Source: Ciceribacter thiooxidans (GTDB lineage: Bacteria > Pseudomonadota > Alphaproteobacteria > Rhizobiales > Rhizobiaceae). Taken from it: DNA of 64,000 bases. The stretch lies in assembly GCF_014126615.1 (NCBI RefSeq), contig NZ_CP059896.1:3110501-3174500 (forward strand), read 5' to 3'. Numbering within the stretch: position 1 is the first letter of the stretch; the number at the start of each line of letters is the position of its first letter. The notes under the pieces are model-generated. The model had not been told where the DNA came from and made no database searches. It was given only the letters and a program-made list of their open reading frames with translations. The position numbers were made by a program, and so were the translations under genes. Below are positions 28,726-40,528 of the stretch, piece after piece.

Positions 28726-29151
28726 ATGAGCCGCATGAAACCGGTCGCAACCCCGTTACTGCTGGGATTCGAGTCGAATGACTCGATCCTTGCCCAGATC
28801 GCCCGCACAAATGACGGGTATCCGCCTTATGACATCGAGCGTTTGCGCAAGACCGGCGGCAATCCGGATCGGCTGCGAATCACGCTCGCCGTGGCCGGCT
28901 TCTCCGAGAGCGAACTTGAGATCTCATTGCAGGCGAACCGGCTGGTCGTGCGGGGAAGGCAAGCCGACCGTGTAGATGGCGACCTCCTGTTCCGGGGCAT
29001 CGCCGCCCGCCAGTTTCAACGGGTTTTCCTGCTGGCAGAAGGAATGGATGTCCTTGGTGCGACACTGAAAAATGGACTTTTGTCGATAGACCTCGTGCGG
29101 CCGGAACCGGCGCAAGTGGTGAAGAAAATTAACATTTCAACGGCACAATGA
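28726..29151 (+). CDS. Hsp20-family small heat-shock protein
   Basis: A 141-residue alpha-crystallin-domain chaperone. The domain (about 33-130) shows the typical strands DRLRITLAVAGFSESELEIS, RLVVRGRQ and the conserved AARQFQRVFLLAEGMDV followed by the GATLKNGLLSIDL signature (A-x-x-x-N-G-L). The C-terminus has the KKINIS tail with a short I-x-I-type element. It is a holdase that binds unfolding proteins under heat stress. A heat-shock-like promoter lies upstream and a DUF1150 gene follows 48 bases downstream, an association I know from other alphaproteobacteria. Confidence 0.93.
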   Translation: MSRMKPVATPLLLGFESNDSILAQIARTNDGYPPYDIERLRKTGGNPDRLRITLAVAGFSESELEISLQANRLVVRGRQADRVDGDLLFRGIAARQFQRVFLLAEGMDVLGATLKNGLLSIDLVRPEPAQVVKKINISTAQ

Positions 29152-29199
29152 GGTCAACGGCCTGATGAGCCGTTGCTCCCTAATTGGTGGAGGATCGGA

Positions 29200-29457
29200 A
29201 TGTTACTGAAAGAAGCAACCGCACGACTGACGCAATCCGAACTGGCGCATCTTGGCACAGGCGAAGTCGGCTATATCCGGAAAATGCGCTTCGAGGAGAT
29301 CTCGCATTGCTTTCCCGAGGCTCCCGAGGTCGATCCCAGACTCGATCTCTGGGCGTTATTCGGCGCTGACGGCACCCCGATTCTTCTCACAGACAACCGG
29401 TCCAGCACTTTCTACAAGGCCGCAGAAGACGAGCTTCAGACCGTCAGCCTGCACTGA
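29200..29457 (+). CDS. DUF1150 family protein
   Basis: An 85-residue soluble acidic protein (start MLLKEATARLTQSELAHLG). ATG at 29200 has a strong GGAGG ribosome site (29189-29193) with six-base spacing, so this start is preferred over an in-frame ATG nine codons upstream. The core YIRKMRFEEISHCFPEAP...LWALFGADGTPILLTDNR is the DUF1150 pattern. The family is small, restricted mainly to alphaproteobacteria and often beside hsp20 genes. Its function is unknown; co-regulation suggests a stress role. It ends three bases from the convergent trmB. Confidence 0.88.
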   Translation: MLLKEATARLTQSELAHLGTGEVGYIRKMRFEEISHCFPEAPEVDPRLDLWALFGADGTPILLTDNRSSTFYKAAEDELQTVSLH

Positions 29458-29460
29458 CAG

Positions 29461-30162
29461 TCATACTTTGCGGAAGGTGAGATAGGCCGAGCCTCGGCCC
29501 TCACGCCGGGCCTTTGCTTCGTAGCGCGTGCCCGGCCATCCGGCAAACGGCGTCTTCCAGTCCACTGCGTTTCTCGCTGTCCATTCGAACCCGCCGTGGT
29601 CGTGGCAGTGGATGAGCGTCCAGTTCACATAAGTATCGATATCCGAGGCGAAGCAGAAAAGCCCGCCGGGCTTCAGCACACGGTGAAAGCGCGCCAGATT
29701 GGCCTGCGATACAAACCGCCGCTTCCAGTGTTTCTTCTTGGGCCACGGATCGGGATAGAGAAGATCGATCTGGTCCAGGCAGGCATCAGGGAGCCAGTCG
29801 AGAAGCGCGGTTGCATCGTCGTCATAAAGACGAATGTTGCGGAGCCCTCTGGCTTCCACCTCAGCCAACAGTTTCGCCATCGAATTGACGAAGGGTTCGA
29901 CGCCGATGAAGCCGGTGGACGGCGTTTCGGTCGCGCGATGTACAAGGTGCTCTCCACCGCCGAAGCCGATCTCCAGTCGCAGCCTCTCGACTGGGACGGG
30001 AAAGAGCTCTTCAAGTCTCTCGGGCGGCGGTGCAGAAAGATCGACCCGCAGCGCGGGGAGCAAGTTGCTCATGCGTTCGAGCTGTTGCTCCCGAAGGGGT
30101 TTTCCCTTTCGACGACCGAAGAATGCTTCGGTCGCCCTGCTGCGGCGTTCGGAGGAGGTCAT
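29461..30162 (-). CDS. trmB: tRNA (guanine-N7-)-methyltransferase
   Basis: A 233-residue Rossmann-fold methyltransferase that makes m7G46 in the tRNA variable loop. The SAM-binding motif [11 protein letters not shown] and GFIGVEPF, and the signature [17 protein letters not shown] with the PDPWPKKRH core, are clear. The catalytic-region TYVNW and the [15 protein letters not shown]-terminus match the family. It lies eight bases downstream of metK on the minus strand; metK makes its methyl donor, a conserved pairing. Confidence 0.96.
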   Translation of the reverse strand: MTSSERRSRATEAFFGRRKGKPLREQQLERMSNLLPALRVDLSAPPPERLEELFPVPVERLRLEIGFGGGEHLVHRATETPSTGFIGVEPFVNSMAKLLAEVEARGLRNIRLYDDDATALLDWLPDACLDQIDLLYPDPWPKKKHWKRRFVSQANLARFHRVLKPGGLFCFASDIDTYVNWTLIHCHDHGGFEWTARNAVDWKTPFAGWPGTRYEAKARREGRGSAYLTFRKV

Positions 30163-30170
30163 CGGCAGTA

Positions 30171-31409
<1,239 letters not shown>

Positions 31410-31427
31410 GCGGGATTCCCCTCAAAG

Positions 31428-31471
31428 AACAAGCCGCATTCTTGTTATTCAGTTCGCAACCGAAAAACAAG
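31428..31471 (-). promoter_or_regulatory. Candidate metK leader RNA switch (alternating hairpins)
   Basis: On the minus strand the leader carries CTTGTT (from 31471 to 31466), AACAAG (31446 to 31441) and CTTGTT again (31433 to 31428). The first two form the base of a 31-nt hairpin with 13 of 14 pairs (one T-T mismatch, one G-U) around a GCG loop. The middle element could instead pair with the third copy across a seven-base loop, next to the GAGGGG ribosome site. The two structures exclude each other. It does not match SAM-II. DNA operator repeats are the main alternative. Confidence 0.35.
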
Positions 31472-31507
31472 CGCACAACGACATAAATATATCTTTATAT
31501 GTGTGCG
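31472..31507. repeat. Interrupted inverted repeat in metK promoter region
   Basis: CGCACA (31472-31477) and TGTGCG (31502-31507) flank CATA/TATG arms and an A/T-rich core with TATAT. The position, between the upstream terminator and the leader hairpin, makes it a probable part of the metK promoter or an operator over it. No clear -35/-10 pair could be named. Confidence 0.3.
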
Positions 31508-31524
31508 AGAGGTCGCCGCCGATA

Positions 31525-31553
31525 TAAAAAAAGGCGGCCCCGAAAGGCCGCCT
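31525..31553 (-). terminator. Intrinsic terminator after HTH regulator gene
   Basis: On the minus strand AGGCGGCC (31553-31546) pairs with GGCCGCCT (31539-31532) around a six-base loop and runs into a T tract of about seven. It ends the HTH regulator transcript and separates it from metK. Confidence 0.9.
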
Positions 31554-31579
31554 CCCATCGCCCCCAAAGACGAGTGAGT

Positions 31580-31999
31580 TTATTCGCCGTCAGCTTCGGC
31601 AGCCAGCGCCTTGACGAGGTCGACGATCTTGCGGCGAACCTTCGGGTCGGCAATCTTCACGAAAGCACGATTGAGCTGCAGCCCCTCCGACGAGGAGAGA
31701 AAATCGACGACGTAGTTGGAGCTCGACGCTTCGGCCATGCCGGCGGCGGCATTCCCCTGTTCACCCGGTGCATCCTCGAAGAAGAAGGAAACCGGCACGT
31801 TCAGGATGCTCGAAATATTCTGCAGACGGCTGGCACCGACGCGGTTCGTGCCCTTCTCGTATTTCTGGATCTGCTGGAAGGTGATGCCGAGGCTCTCGCC
31901 CAGCTTTTCCTGGCTCATCCCAAGCATGGTTCTGCGAAGACGAATCCGGCTTCCGACGTGAATGTCTATCGGATTGGGCTTCTTCTTATTCTCGATCAT
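31580..31999 (-). CDS. XRE-family HTH regulator, PhrR/PraR-like
   Basis: A 139-residue DNA-binding protein. A cro/cI-type HTH (about 15-72, RIRLRRTMLGMSQEKLGESLGI then FQQIQKYEKGTNRV) is followed by a C-terminal region with VPVSFFFEDAPGE and a helical RAFVKIADPKVRRKIVDLVKAL end. Size, domain order and location beside metK and lnt match PhrR/PraR regulators of rhizobia. Those respond to acid or stress (PhrR) or repress adhesion and quorum-sensing genes (PraR). Identity is inferred from resemblance. A terminator follows. Confidence 0.87.
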   Translation of the reverse strand: MIENKKKPNPIDIHVGSRIRLRRTMLGMSQEKLGESLGITFQQIQKYEKGTNRVGASRLQNISSILNVPVSFFFEDAPGEQGNAAAGMAEASSSNYVVDFLSSSEGLQLNRAFVKIADPKVRRKIVDLVKALAAEADGE

Positions 32000-32149
32000 G
32001 ATGTGATCCTGACAAAAGTTGGCAAAGGACCGACAACCCGGTTTGCTTGCAGGGGACCATAACGAGGCGTTGTAAGGCCAACAGACGGAACTCGAAGCAT
32101 ACGTACAGATTGGTGGTTTCTTCCACTATGCATTTTTAGGGGTTTTTGG

Positions 32150-33739
32150 TCAATTCTTCCCAAAAATAAAACCCATGCGTGAAAAGACCGCACCTATGAC
32201 GACAGCTGCCCATATCACCCAGAAGTTGCGCTCTCGGAAGTTGTTTCCCAATTTGGGGCTCGATTCAACATTTAGGGTTGCATCTTCAACGCCCTGCGCG
32301 TCGAGTGAAAGACCAGAAAAAGTCCGCCCACGATCATCGATAACGGCCGAAATTCCGTTGTTGGCGCTGCGGATCAATGGCAATCCGTTCTCGACAGCTC
32401 GCACCCGAGCCTGCTGGAAGTGCTGGTACGGACCGGGTGTGTGTCCAAACCAGGCATCATTGGTAACGTTGAGAATGGCGCCAGCCTCCGCCCAGTTGCC
32501 CGTCATCTCCGCGGGGAAAATGACTTCGTAGCAGATCAGCGGGTAGAGCTTCAGGCCGCCCGGCAGCGTAAGCATCGTCCGGTCGGCTGCCGCGGAAAAC
32601 CCGCCGGGCAGGCTGATGAGATTGTCGAACCCAATCCGCCTAAGGACGTCCTCAAACGGCACATATTCACCGAAGGGAGTCAGGTGGACCTTGTCGGACG
32701 CGGCGACGATCTGACCCTTGTCGTCGATGACGTAGATGGAGTTGTAGTAGCGAGGTGGACGACCGGCCCCTTGCGTCTCGGACCGGACCGTGCCCGTGAC
32801 GAGGACCTGCCCTTCTTGCAGCATGTCGGCGATGCTCGTGAGGGCGTCCGGATTTTCAGTTAGGATGAAGGGAATGGAAGTTTCGGGCCAGACGATCACG
32901 TCCGGGCGCTCGCCCCCCTCTGCGACGGGCAGGGAGGAGAGCTCCAAATGCTTTCTGAAGATGGCTTCGCGATCGTCATTCGCAAGCTTCTTCGCCTGGT
33001 CGATCGCAGGCTGGACGAGCCGCACGGTCAGCTGCTTGCCGTCGACCGCCTCCGGCACCGCCAACCGATAGGCTCCGAAGCCGAGATGAAGCAGGAACAA
33101 GATCGCGGCGATTGCGAGTCCCGGCAACGCTCCCCTGCGGGTGCCAAGCAAGGCGGGCGAGGAAAAGACGAGAACCGCGAGTGTCGTCACACCGAAGAGG
33201 CCGATGACATGCACAGACTGCATCATCAGCGGGATCGGCATGGCACCGTAGCCGATCGCGTTCCAGGGAAAACCGGTCGCCACGTAACTGCGCAACCATT
33301 CGGCGATGCCGAAGCCGGCGGCCAGGGCCAGGATCCTTCCGAATCCGTCGGACCAGAGAAGCCGTGCGACGAAGGTCGCCAGACCGTAGAAGACGGCAAG
33401 CACCGCGGGCAAGCCAACGACCGCGAGCGGCAGCGCCCAGGCAAATTCATCAGCCTCGAGGAGCAGCGCGTGACCAAGCCACCAGAGACCGGCGACGAAA
33501 TAGCCAAAGCCGAAGAACCACCCGACAAGGAAGGAGGACCGCAGGCCGAGGGATGTGCCGTTCGCCGAATGACCGGCTGTCCCGTCGAGGAGCCACACGA
33601 GCAGGGTAAACGCGACAAAGAGAGCAGCAAGGAAGCCGTAGGGCGGCAGCGCGAGCGCTCCAAGCGCACCGGCGAACATCGCCAGCGCCGCCCTTTTCAT
33701 TCCCCAAAACAGCATGATCCTGCCCGCCAGCCGCTCCAT
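32150..33739 (-). CDS. lnt: Apolipoprotein N-acyltransferase
   Basis: A 529-residue inner-membrane enzyme that adds the third acyl chain to lipoproteins. The N-terminal half has about six to seven transmembrane helices. The periplasmic nitrilase-like domain (about 225-490) carries the catalytic Glu in VIVWPETSIPF, a Lys in the KVHLTPFGEYVPFE segment region and the nucleophile in LICYEVIFP. One C-terminal helix closes the protein. It works after LspA, which is also encoded in this window. It is downstream of corC on the minus strand. Confidence 0.96.
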   Translation of the reverse strand: MERLAGRIMLFWGMKRAALAMFAGALGALALPPYGFLAALFVAFTLLVWLLDGTAGHSANGTSLGLRSSFLVGWFFGFGYFVAGLWWLGHALLLEADEFAWALPLAVVGLPAVLAVFYGLATFVARLLWSDGFGRILALAAGFGIAEWLRSYVATGFPWNAIGYGAMPIPLMMQSVHVIGLFGVTTLAVLVFSSPALLGTRRGALPGLAIAAILFLLHLGFGAYRLAVPEAVDGKQLTVRLVQPAIDQAKKLANDDREAIFRKHLELSSLPVAEGGERPDVIVWPETSIPFILTENPDALTSIADMLQEGQVLVTGTVRSETQGAGRPPRYYNSIYVIDDKGQIVAASDKVHLTPFGEYVPFEDVLRRIGFDNLISLPGGFSAAADRTMLTLPGGLKLYPLICYEVIFPAEMTGNWAEAGAILNVTNDAWFGHTPGPYQHFQQARVRAVENGLPLIRSANNGISAVIDDRGRTFSGLSLDAQGVEDATLNVESSPKLGNNFRERNFWVIWAAVVIGAVFSRMGFIFGKN

Positions 33740-33766
33740 GCGTTTTCCTTTCCCCTGTCACGAATC

Positions 33767-33799
33767 AACCCGCCGCAGTCTCCCAAAAATCGGCGGGTT
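33767..33799. repeat. Inverted repeat between corC and lnt
   Basis: AACCCGCCG (33767-33775) and CGGCGGGTT (33791-33799) form a perfect 9-bp stem with a 15-base loop in the 89-base corC-lnt gap. No T tract follows on the minus strand, so it is not a classical terminator there. It may act as a partial terminator or an RNA processing or stability hairpin. Confidence 0.4.
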
Positions 33800-33828
33800 T
33801 GTCGCGCAGGGGGCGGAACAGGCGGCCT

Positions 33829-34923
33829 TTAGCGGGCCGGGTCAGACTGGACCGGCTGGGTCAGAGACTCCGGACCGATAGATGACGGCGTCTGGATCTC
33901 GGACGCAAGGCCGAGGCCAGCGGCAGCATGCTGTGGCCGCCGTTTGCGCGTGACGCGCACGCGTTTGACGCGGCGCGGATCGGCATCAAGGATGTGGAAG
34001 GTGAAGCCCTCAAGTATCTCGACGACCTCGCCCAGAGCGGGGATGCGCCCGAGAGCGTAAAAGATCAGACCGCCCAGGGTATCGATATCCTCACTTTGCT
34101 CCCGGACGTCGAAATCAGGGCCGATGACGCTGGCGATCTCTTCGAGTTCGACCCGGGCATCAGCCACGAAGACATCCTCGGAGAGACGAACAACCTTAAC
34201 GTCATCCTCGTCGTCGTGCTCGTCTTCGATGTCTCCGACCACCATTTCGACGATGTCTTCGTGGGATACGAGACCATCCGTGCCACCGTATTCATCGATA
34301 ACGAGAGCCATTTGCGTGCGTGCAGCCCGCATGCGGTTCAGGAGATCGGAGGCGAGCATGGACGGCGGCACGAAGAGAACGGGCCGCACGATTCCTGCGT
34401 CGGCCACGGACTTGGAAAGATCAACGGAGCCAAGATCGAGCGCAGCACGCTCCTCGCCGTTCTTCGCCTGTTTGGTGACGTGAGAAAGGAGATCGCGGAT
34501 GTGGATCATACCGCGTGGGTCGTCGAGAGTCTCGTGATAGACTGGCATGCGCGAGCGTCCCGATTCCTCGAAGATCGCCATCAATTCGCCGAGCGTCGTA
34601 CTCTGATCAACGGCTTCGACATCGACGCGCGGGATCATCACGTCCTCGACACGCACCTCGCGGAAACGCAGGATGTTGTGGAGCATCGCCCGCTCTTCGG
34701 GCGAGAACGCCTCGTTCGTACCGGAGTCCGCCAGAAGCGCGTCGGTCAGATCTTCCCGCAGGTTCGTTGCGTGCAGTGGCCGGAGAATGCGGGCCGCGCG
34801 CGCCCAGAAGGACGTCGGCGCCCTGCCCGTACTCTCAGGCTTTATAGGACTCCCACCCTCATCGGAGGAGCTATCGCCGTCTGTCGTCTCGACGGCCGTT
34901 CTTGCTGTAAAATCGCTCATCAT
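33829..34923 (-). CDS. corC: CorC/HlyC-family CBS-domain protein
   Basis: A 364-residue soluble protein with a tandem CBS pair (about 95-225; VRVEDVMIPRVDVEAVDQSTTLGEL and GMIHIRDLL) and a C-terminal CorC/HlyC transporter-associated domain (about 245-325). It lacks the DUF21 membrane domain, so it is the short CorC type, linked to magnesium and cobalt efflux in enterobacteria. Extra tails of about 80 and 40 residues flank the core. It sits between ybeY and lnt, as in many proteobacteria. Confidence 0.92.
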   Translation of the reverse strand: MMSDFTARTAVETTDGDSSSDEGGSPIKPESTGRAPTSFWARAARILRPLHATNLREDLTDALLADSGTNEAFSPEERAMLHNILRFREVRVEDVMIPRVDVEAVDQSTTLGELMAIFEESGRSRMPVYHETLDDPRGMIHIRDLLSHVTKQAKNGEERAALDLGSVDLSKSVADAGIVRPVLFVPPSMLASDLLNRMRAARTQMALVIDEYGGTDGLVSHEDIVEMVVGDIEDEHDDEDDVKVVRLSEDVFVADARVELEEIASVIGPDFDVREQSEDIDTLGGLIFYALGRIPALGEVVEILEGFTFHILDADPRRVKRVRVTRKRRPQHAAAGLGLASEIQTPSSIGPESLTQPVQSDPAR

Positions 34924-34932
34924 TCCATACTG

Positions 34933-35438
34933 TCAAATAGGGACTTGCCCCGCATAGGGATCAGATAGGCCAAGTGAGGCCAAAATGCGAGTCTCAAGCC
35001 CTTCCATGACCTCGGCTTCGCTCGCATCCATGTGATCGTAACCGAACAGATGCAGGAAACCATGCACCAGAAGGTGGGTGAGGTGCTCCTCGAAAGTCTT
35101 CGAAAGTTCATCCGCCTCGCGCGCCACGGTCTGCCTGGCGATCACAATATCTCCAAGCATCGGCCCCGGCATACCCCGGGAACAAGGGGGAATGCCGGAA
35201 AAGATAGGACGTTGGTCGGCTTGTCCTGGCTCCGCCATTCCGCATTGATCTCGCGGATCGCCGCATCGTCGGTGAAGACCAGCGACACTTCCGGAGCCAT
35301 ATCCGGGAAAGGCTGCCCCTCACTGCCAGCAAGATAGTCAGCCGCGGCACCGAGGACCCTCTCACAGACAGCCTGCAACGCAGGCTCCGGCGGCCATCCA
35401 TCGTCCTCAATGGAAATCTGTATGTCGAGTTTCTGCAT
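34933..35438 (-). pseudogene. ybeY: Endoribonuclease YbeY, frame broken by one missing base
   Basis: Two overlapping frames together give a complete 168-residue YbeY, the metal-dependent RNase that matures 16S rRNA. The first starts MQKLDIQISIEDDGWPPEP at 35438 and runs to [14 protein letters not shown]. The second continues [15 protein letters not shown] through the metal motif [11 protein letters not shown] to the stop at 34933. The switch falls at a four-base C run on the plus strand (35174-35177), where a fifth base restores the frame. As written the product ends before the active site. A sequencing error is likely, because this gene is important in rhizobia. Confidence 0.88.
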
Positions 35439-35526
35439 CTTTTTCCAGTTGCGCTCGCGTCGTCTTTCCGAAGCTCGCTTGAGCATGCCGGCCGCAATGC
35501 CGTCGCGAGCTTCAAGGATCGCCAGA

Positions 35527-36582
<1,056 letters not shown>

Positions 36583-36629
36583 GCGGGTCAGACTCCCTTG
36601 AGGATGAGTATCGAGCCCTCACTCTAACT

Positions 36630-38006
<1,377 letters not shown>

Positions 38007-38054
38007 GGCCGCTATTTAGTGGCTTTCGATGCCTGTTGAAACCCTAAAATGCGC

Positions 38055-38852
38055 TCAGACGGGATACCGACCGCGAAGGTGGTCGAGCAGCATCGTTCGG
38101 ATACGGTCCTCGATAACCGCACTCAGCTGCTTGCGCTTGTCGCCCTCGCGATACTCGGCGGTTTCGCCGAAACTTACGTCCACGTCCAGCGCCCCGGCCT
38201 TGAGCACGCCGATCAGATGCGGCAACAGCGGAACGTCTCCGGGCCAGCCCGCGAGCGGACGATGGAAACGCCCCATTGGCAGGCCGTAGACACGCGTGTA
38301 GGCGATGGCGACGGGCTGCACGTAAACGACGCCGTGCGGAGCGAGCGGAAGGGCGGCCGCGGCGGCGCCGAACAGCGAACTCTTGACCTCGAGTAGCCGG
38401 TTTCCGTCGGAGGTCGTGCCCTCGGGAAAGAGCACGACGATCTCGCCGTCGGCCATGCGTTCGGCGATCTCGTTGACCTGGTCGCCGGTACGGCGCTTTT
38501 CTTCCCGCACGACGAAGATGCTTTTCTGCAACCGCGCGAGCAGACCGAAAACCGGCCAGGTCTTCACTTCATTCTTGGCAATGAAAACGACATCAGCCAC
38601 GGCACCGAGCACGAGGATGTCTTTCCACGACGCGTGGTTCGCTGCGATCAACAAAGGCCGGCGGATGTCGGGCCGGCCGTGGATATGGATGCGGATGCCG
38701 AGCATACGGCAGGCGATACGATGCCACAGACGCGGCAGCCGACGACGGATCCTCCAGTCAAACGCGAGACCCGCCACTTGCACCGGTGCGAGCAGAAGAG
38801 TCGAGGCCACGATCACGAAGAGGAGGAAACCTATTCGCAGCACGGTGATCAA
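38055..38852 (-). CDS. olsA: Lyso-ornithine lipid O-acyltransferase (PlsC family)
   Basis: A 265-residue membrane-anchored acyltransferase with an N-terminal hydrophobic helix (about 3-28). The PlsC motif NHASWKD (His73 and Asp78) and the second block FPEGTTSDGNR near residue 142 are present. OlsA acylates lyso-ornithine lipid made by OlsB, and OlsB is encoded in this same window. In Sinorhizobium meliloti the olsA gene, as I recall it, lies in this miaB-fur context, which supports the choice over a general 1-acylglycerol-3-phosphate acyltransferase. The two activities cannot be separated by sequence alone. Confidence 0.85.
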   Translation of the reverse strand: MITVLRIGFLLFVIVASTLLLAPVQVAGLAFDWRIRRRLPRLWHRIACRMLGIRIHIHGRPDIRRPLLIAANHASWKDILVLGAVADVVFIAKNEVKTWPVFGLLARLQKSIFVVREEKRRTGDQVNEIAERMADGEIVVLFPEGTTSDGNRLLEVKSSLFGAAAAALPLAPHGVVYVQPVAIAYTRVYGLPMGRFHRPLAGWPGDVPLLPHLIGVLKAGALDVDVSFGETAEYREGDKRKQLSAVIEDRIRTMLLDHLRGRYPV

Positions 38853-38882
38853 TGACGCTTCTCCTGAAGCCGCACCATCGCG

Positions 38883-39311
38883 TCAGTTGTCGTCCTTCTT
38901 GAGCGGTACGCCATAAAGTTCGAGGCGATGATCGACGAGACGGAAACCGTATTCACGCGCGATTCGTTCCTGAAGCGCCTCGATTTCGGGAGAATGGAAC
39001 TCGATCACCCTGCCAGTCTTGAGATCGATCAGGTGATCGTGATGCTCTTCGGGAACCGTCTCATAGCGGGAGCGGCCATCGCGGAAATCATGACGCGCAA
39101 TGATGCCCGCGTCCTCGAACAGCTTCACCGTACGATAGACAGTCGAGATCGAGATGCGCGAGTCCACAGCGGAGGAACGCCGGTAGAGCTCCTCGACATC
39201 CGGGTGATCGTCAGACTCTTCGAGAATCCGGGCGATGACACGCCGCTGCTCTGTCATGCGCATGCCGCGCTCAACACAAAGATCTTGAAGCGATTTGACG
39301 GGTTCGCTCAT
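38883..39311 (-). CDS. fur: Fur/Mur-family metalloregulator
   Basis: A 142-residue ferric-uptake-regulator family protein. The winged-helix domain (about 10-85) includes ERGMRMTEQRRVIARILEES, and SISTVYRTVKLFEDAGII is the recognition helix. The metal region has GRSRYE...EEHHDHLIDLKTG and the C-terminal dimerization domain ends YGVPLKKDDN. In rhizobia the closest Fur proteins act as Mur, responding to Mn2+ rather than Fe2+, and that may hold here. ATG at 39311 is chosen because the longer frame begins at TTG. It lies between rimI and olsA. Confidence 0.92.
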   Translation of the reverse strand: MSEPVKSLQDLCVERGMRMTEQRRVIARILEESDDHPDVEELYRRSSAVDSRISISTVYRTVKLFEDAGIIARHDFRDGRSRYETVPEEHHDHLIDLKTGRVIEFHSPEIEALQERIAREYGFRLVDHRLELYGVPLKKDDN

Positions 39312-39352
39312 GGCAGCATGCAAGTCCGGCGTTCAACGGTAATGCAAGGCAA

Positions 39353-39850
39353 CTATCGGAGATCACGCCGCATGACAAGCGCGGAGGACCGGCGACCTTG
39401 CTCATCGGCGTAATAGGCCGGCCGCTCGCCTGCCTTCTGAAAGCCGAGCTTGTTGTAAAGTCCGAGCGCGGCAGCATTGCCGTCGTCCACCTCAAGGAAC
39501 ATCGTCTCGCCGCCGCGGGCACGCGCTTCCCGGATTGCCGCCTGCATCAGACGCCAGCCGAGACCGTGGCGGCCAAGCTTCTCATTGACCGCGATCGTCA
39601 GGATTTCCGCCTCTCCCGCAGTCTCGCGCGCCAGCACGAAGCCCGCAAGCGGCGGCTTGAAGATCAGCGTATTCGTCTGCCACGTCACGAAGCCGAACGT
39701 ATGCGGCTGCAGAAGCAGGCTCAGAAATTCGCCGTCTCCCCAAGGTCGAGCGAAGCGCTGGCCGTGAAGCACGGAAACCGCGGCACAATGCTCGCGTGTC
39801 ATCTCGACGATTTCGAATTCGGGTTTGCGAGTAAAATAGGCTTCGCGCAT
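39353..39850 (-). CDS. rimI: Ribosomal-protein-alanine N-acetyltransferase RimI
   Basis: A 165-residue GNAT acetyltransferase. The acetyl-CoA binding loop appears as GRHGLGWRLMQAAIREA, preceded by the beta strand EAEILTIAVNE and followed by FLEVDDGNAAALGLYNKLGFQKAGERPAYY, typical of RimI. It acetylates the N-terminus of ribosomal protein S18 in E. coli. ATG at 39850 is preferred; a TTG nine codons upstream would overlap tsaB. The tsaB-rimI pairing is conserved in many bacteria. Confidence 0.93.
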   Translation of the reverse strand: MREAYFTRKPEFEIVEMTREHCAAVSVLHGQRFARPWGDGEFLSLLLQPHTFGFVTWQTNTLIFKPPLAGFVLARETAGEAEILTIAVNEKLGRHGLGWRLMQAAIREARARGGETMFLEVDDGNAAALGLYNKLGFQKAGERPAYYADEQGRRSSALVMRRDLR

Positions 39851-39857
39851 CAGGTCG

Positions 39858-40502
39858 TCACACTCGTGCAATTGCAAATCCGGCCTGCGGCTTGGCGTCC
39901 GGCCCTCGGAGATAGAGCGGTTTCGGCTTCCCTACCGGATCGCCTGCCGCCCCCAACTCGGCAACGATCGCGATCGGGAAATGGTCGGGCTGGGCCTCGG
40001 CGTCGTCGCCCGTCAACAGGGGGGCGGCCGAGCCTGTCACCCGCGCGCCAAGTTTGCCGACGAGATCCCGCGCATCTTCGATGCTCCCGATGACCGCCTG
40101 ACCGATGGCTCGCATTTCTTCGAAGGGCTGGAGGTAGACTTCGCCGCGCTTGGCATCGATCGCCACGACAACGGGCGCATCGCCCGTCTTTGCCGCCGCA
40201 AGCACAGCGAGCGTCGATACGCCGACGGCCGGAATTCCGAGTGCAAGCGCCAGTCCCCGGGCAGCGGCGACGCCGACACGGATACCGGTGAAGGATCCCG
40301 GACCGACGGTCACGGCGACGCGCTCGACGGCCTCAAGGGGAAGGCCCGCTTCGGAAAGCGCCGTATCGATCTTTTCCATGAGCTTTTCAGCGTGCCCGCG
40401 ACCGATCGTTTCAGTCGCCGCACCGAGCACGGCCGCCTTGTCGCTATCGTAGACGGCGGCCGAACAATCCACGCCCGCCGTGTCGATTGCCAGAACGATC
40501 AT
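39858..40502 (-). CDS. tsaB: tRNA threonylcarbamoyladenosine biosynthesis protein TsaB
   Basis: A 214-residue ASKHA-fold protein (formerly YeaZ) that supports TsaD in making t6A37 in tRNA. The start MIVLAIDTAGVDCSAAVYD, the VTVGPGSFTGIRVGVAAARGLALAL block and the VAIDAKRGEVYLQPFE segment are characteristic. GGGGGTGAT just upstream offers a ribosome site. The N-terminus overlaps the frame-shifted tail of the NifU-like gene as written, but would lie 26 bases after its stop if that frame is corrected. Confidence 0.95.
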   Translation of the reverse strand: MIVLAIDTAGVDCSAAVYDSDKAAVLGAATETIGRGHAEKLMEKIDTALSEAGLPLEAVERVAVTVGPGSFTGIRVGVAAARGLALALGIPAVGVSTLAVLAAAKTGDAPVVVAIDAKRGEVYLQPFEEMRAIGQAVIGSIEDARDLVGKLGARVTGSAAPLLTGDDAEAQPDHFPIAIVAELGAAGDPVGKPKPLYLRGPDAKPQAGFAIARV

Positions 40503-40528
40503 GCATCACCCCCAAACGCCGCGCGGCG

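Noticed and set aside
31410..31524. SAM-II riboswitch upstream of metK
   Set aside because: The leader lacks the short H-type pseudoknot layout and conserved A-rich loop of SAM-II; the visible structure is a long hairpin with an alternative partner.
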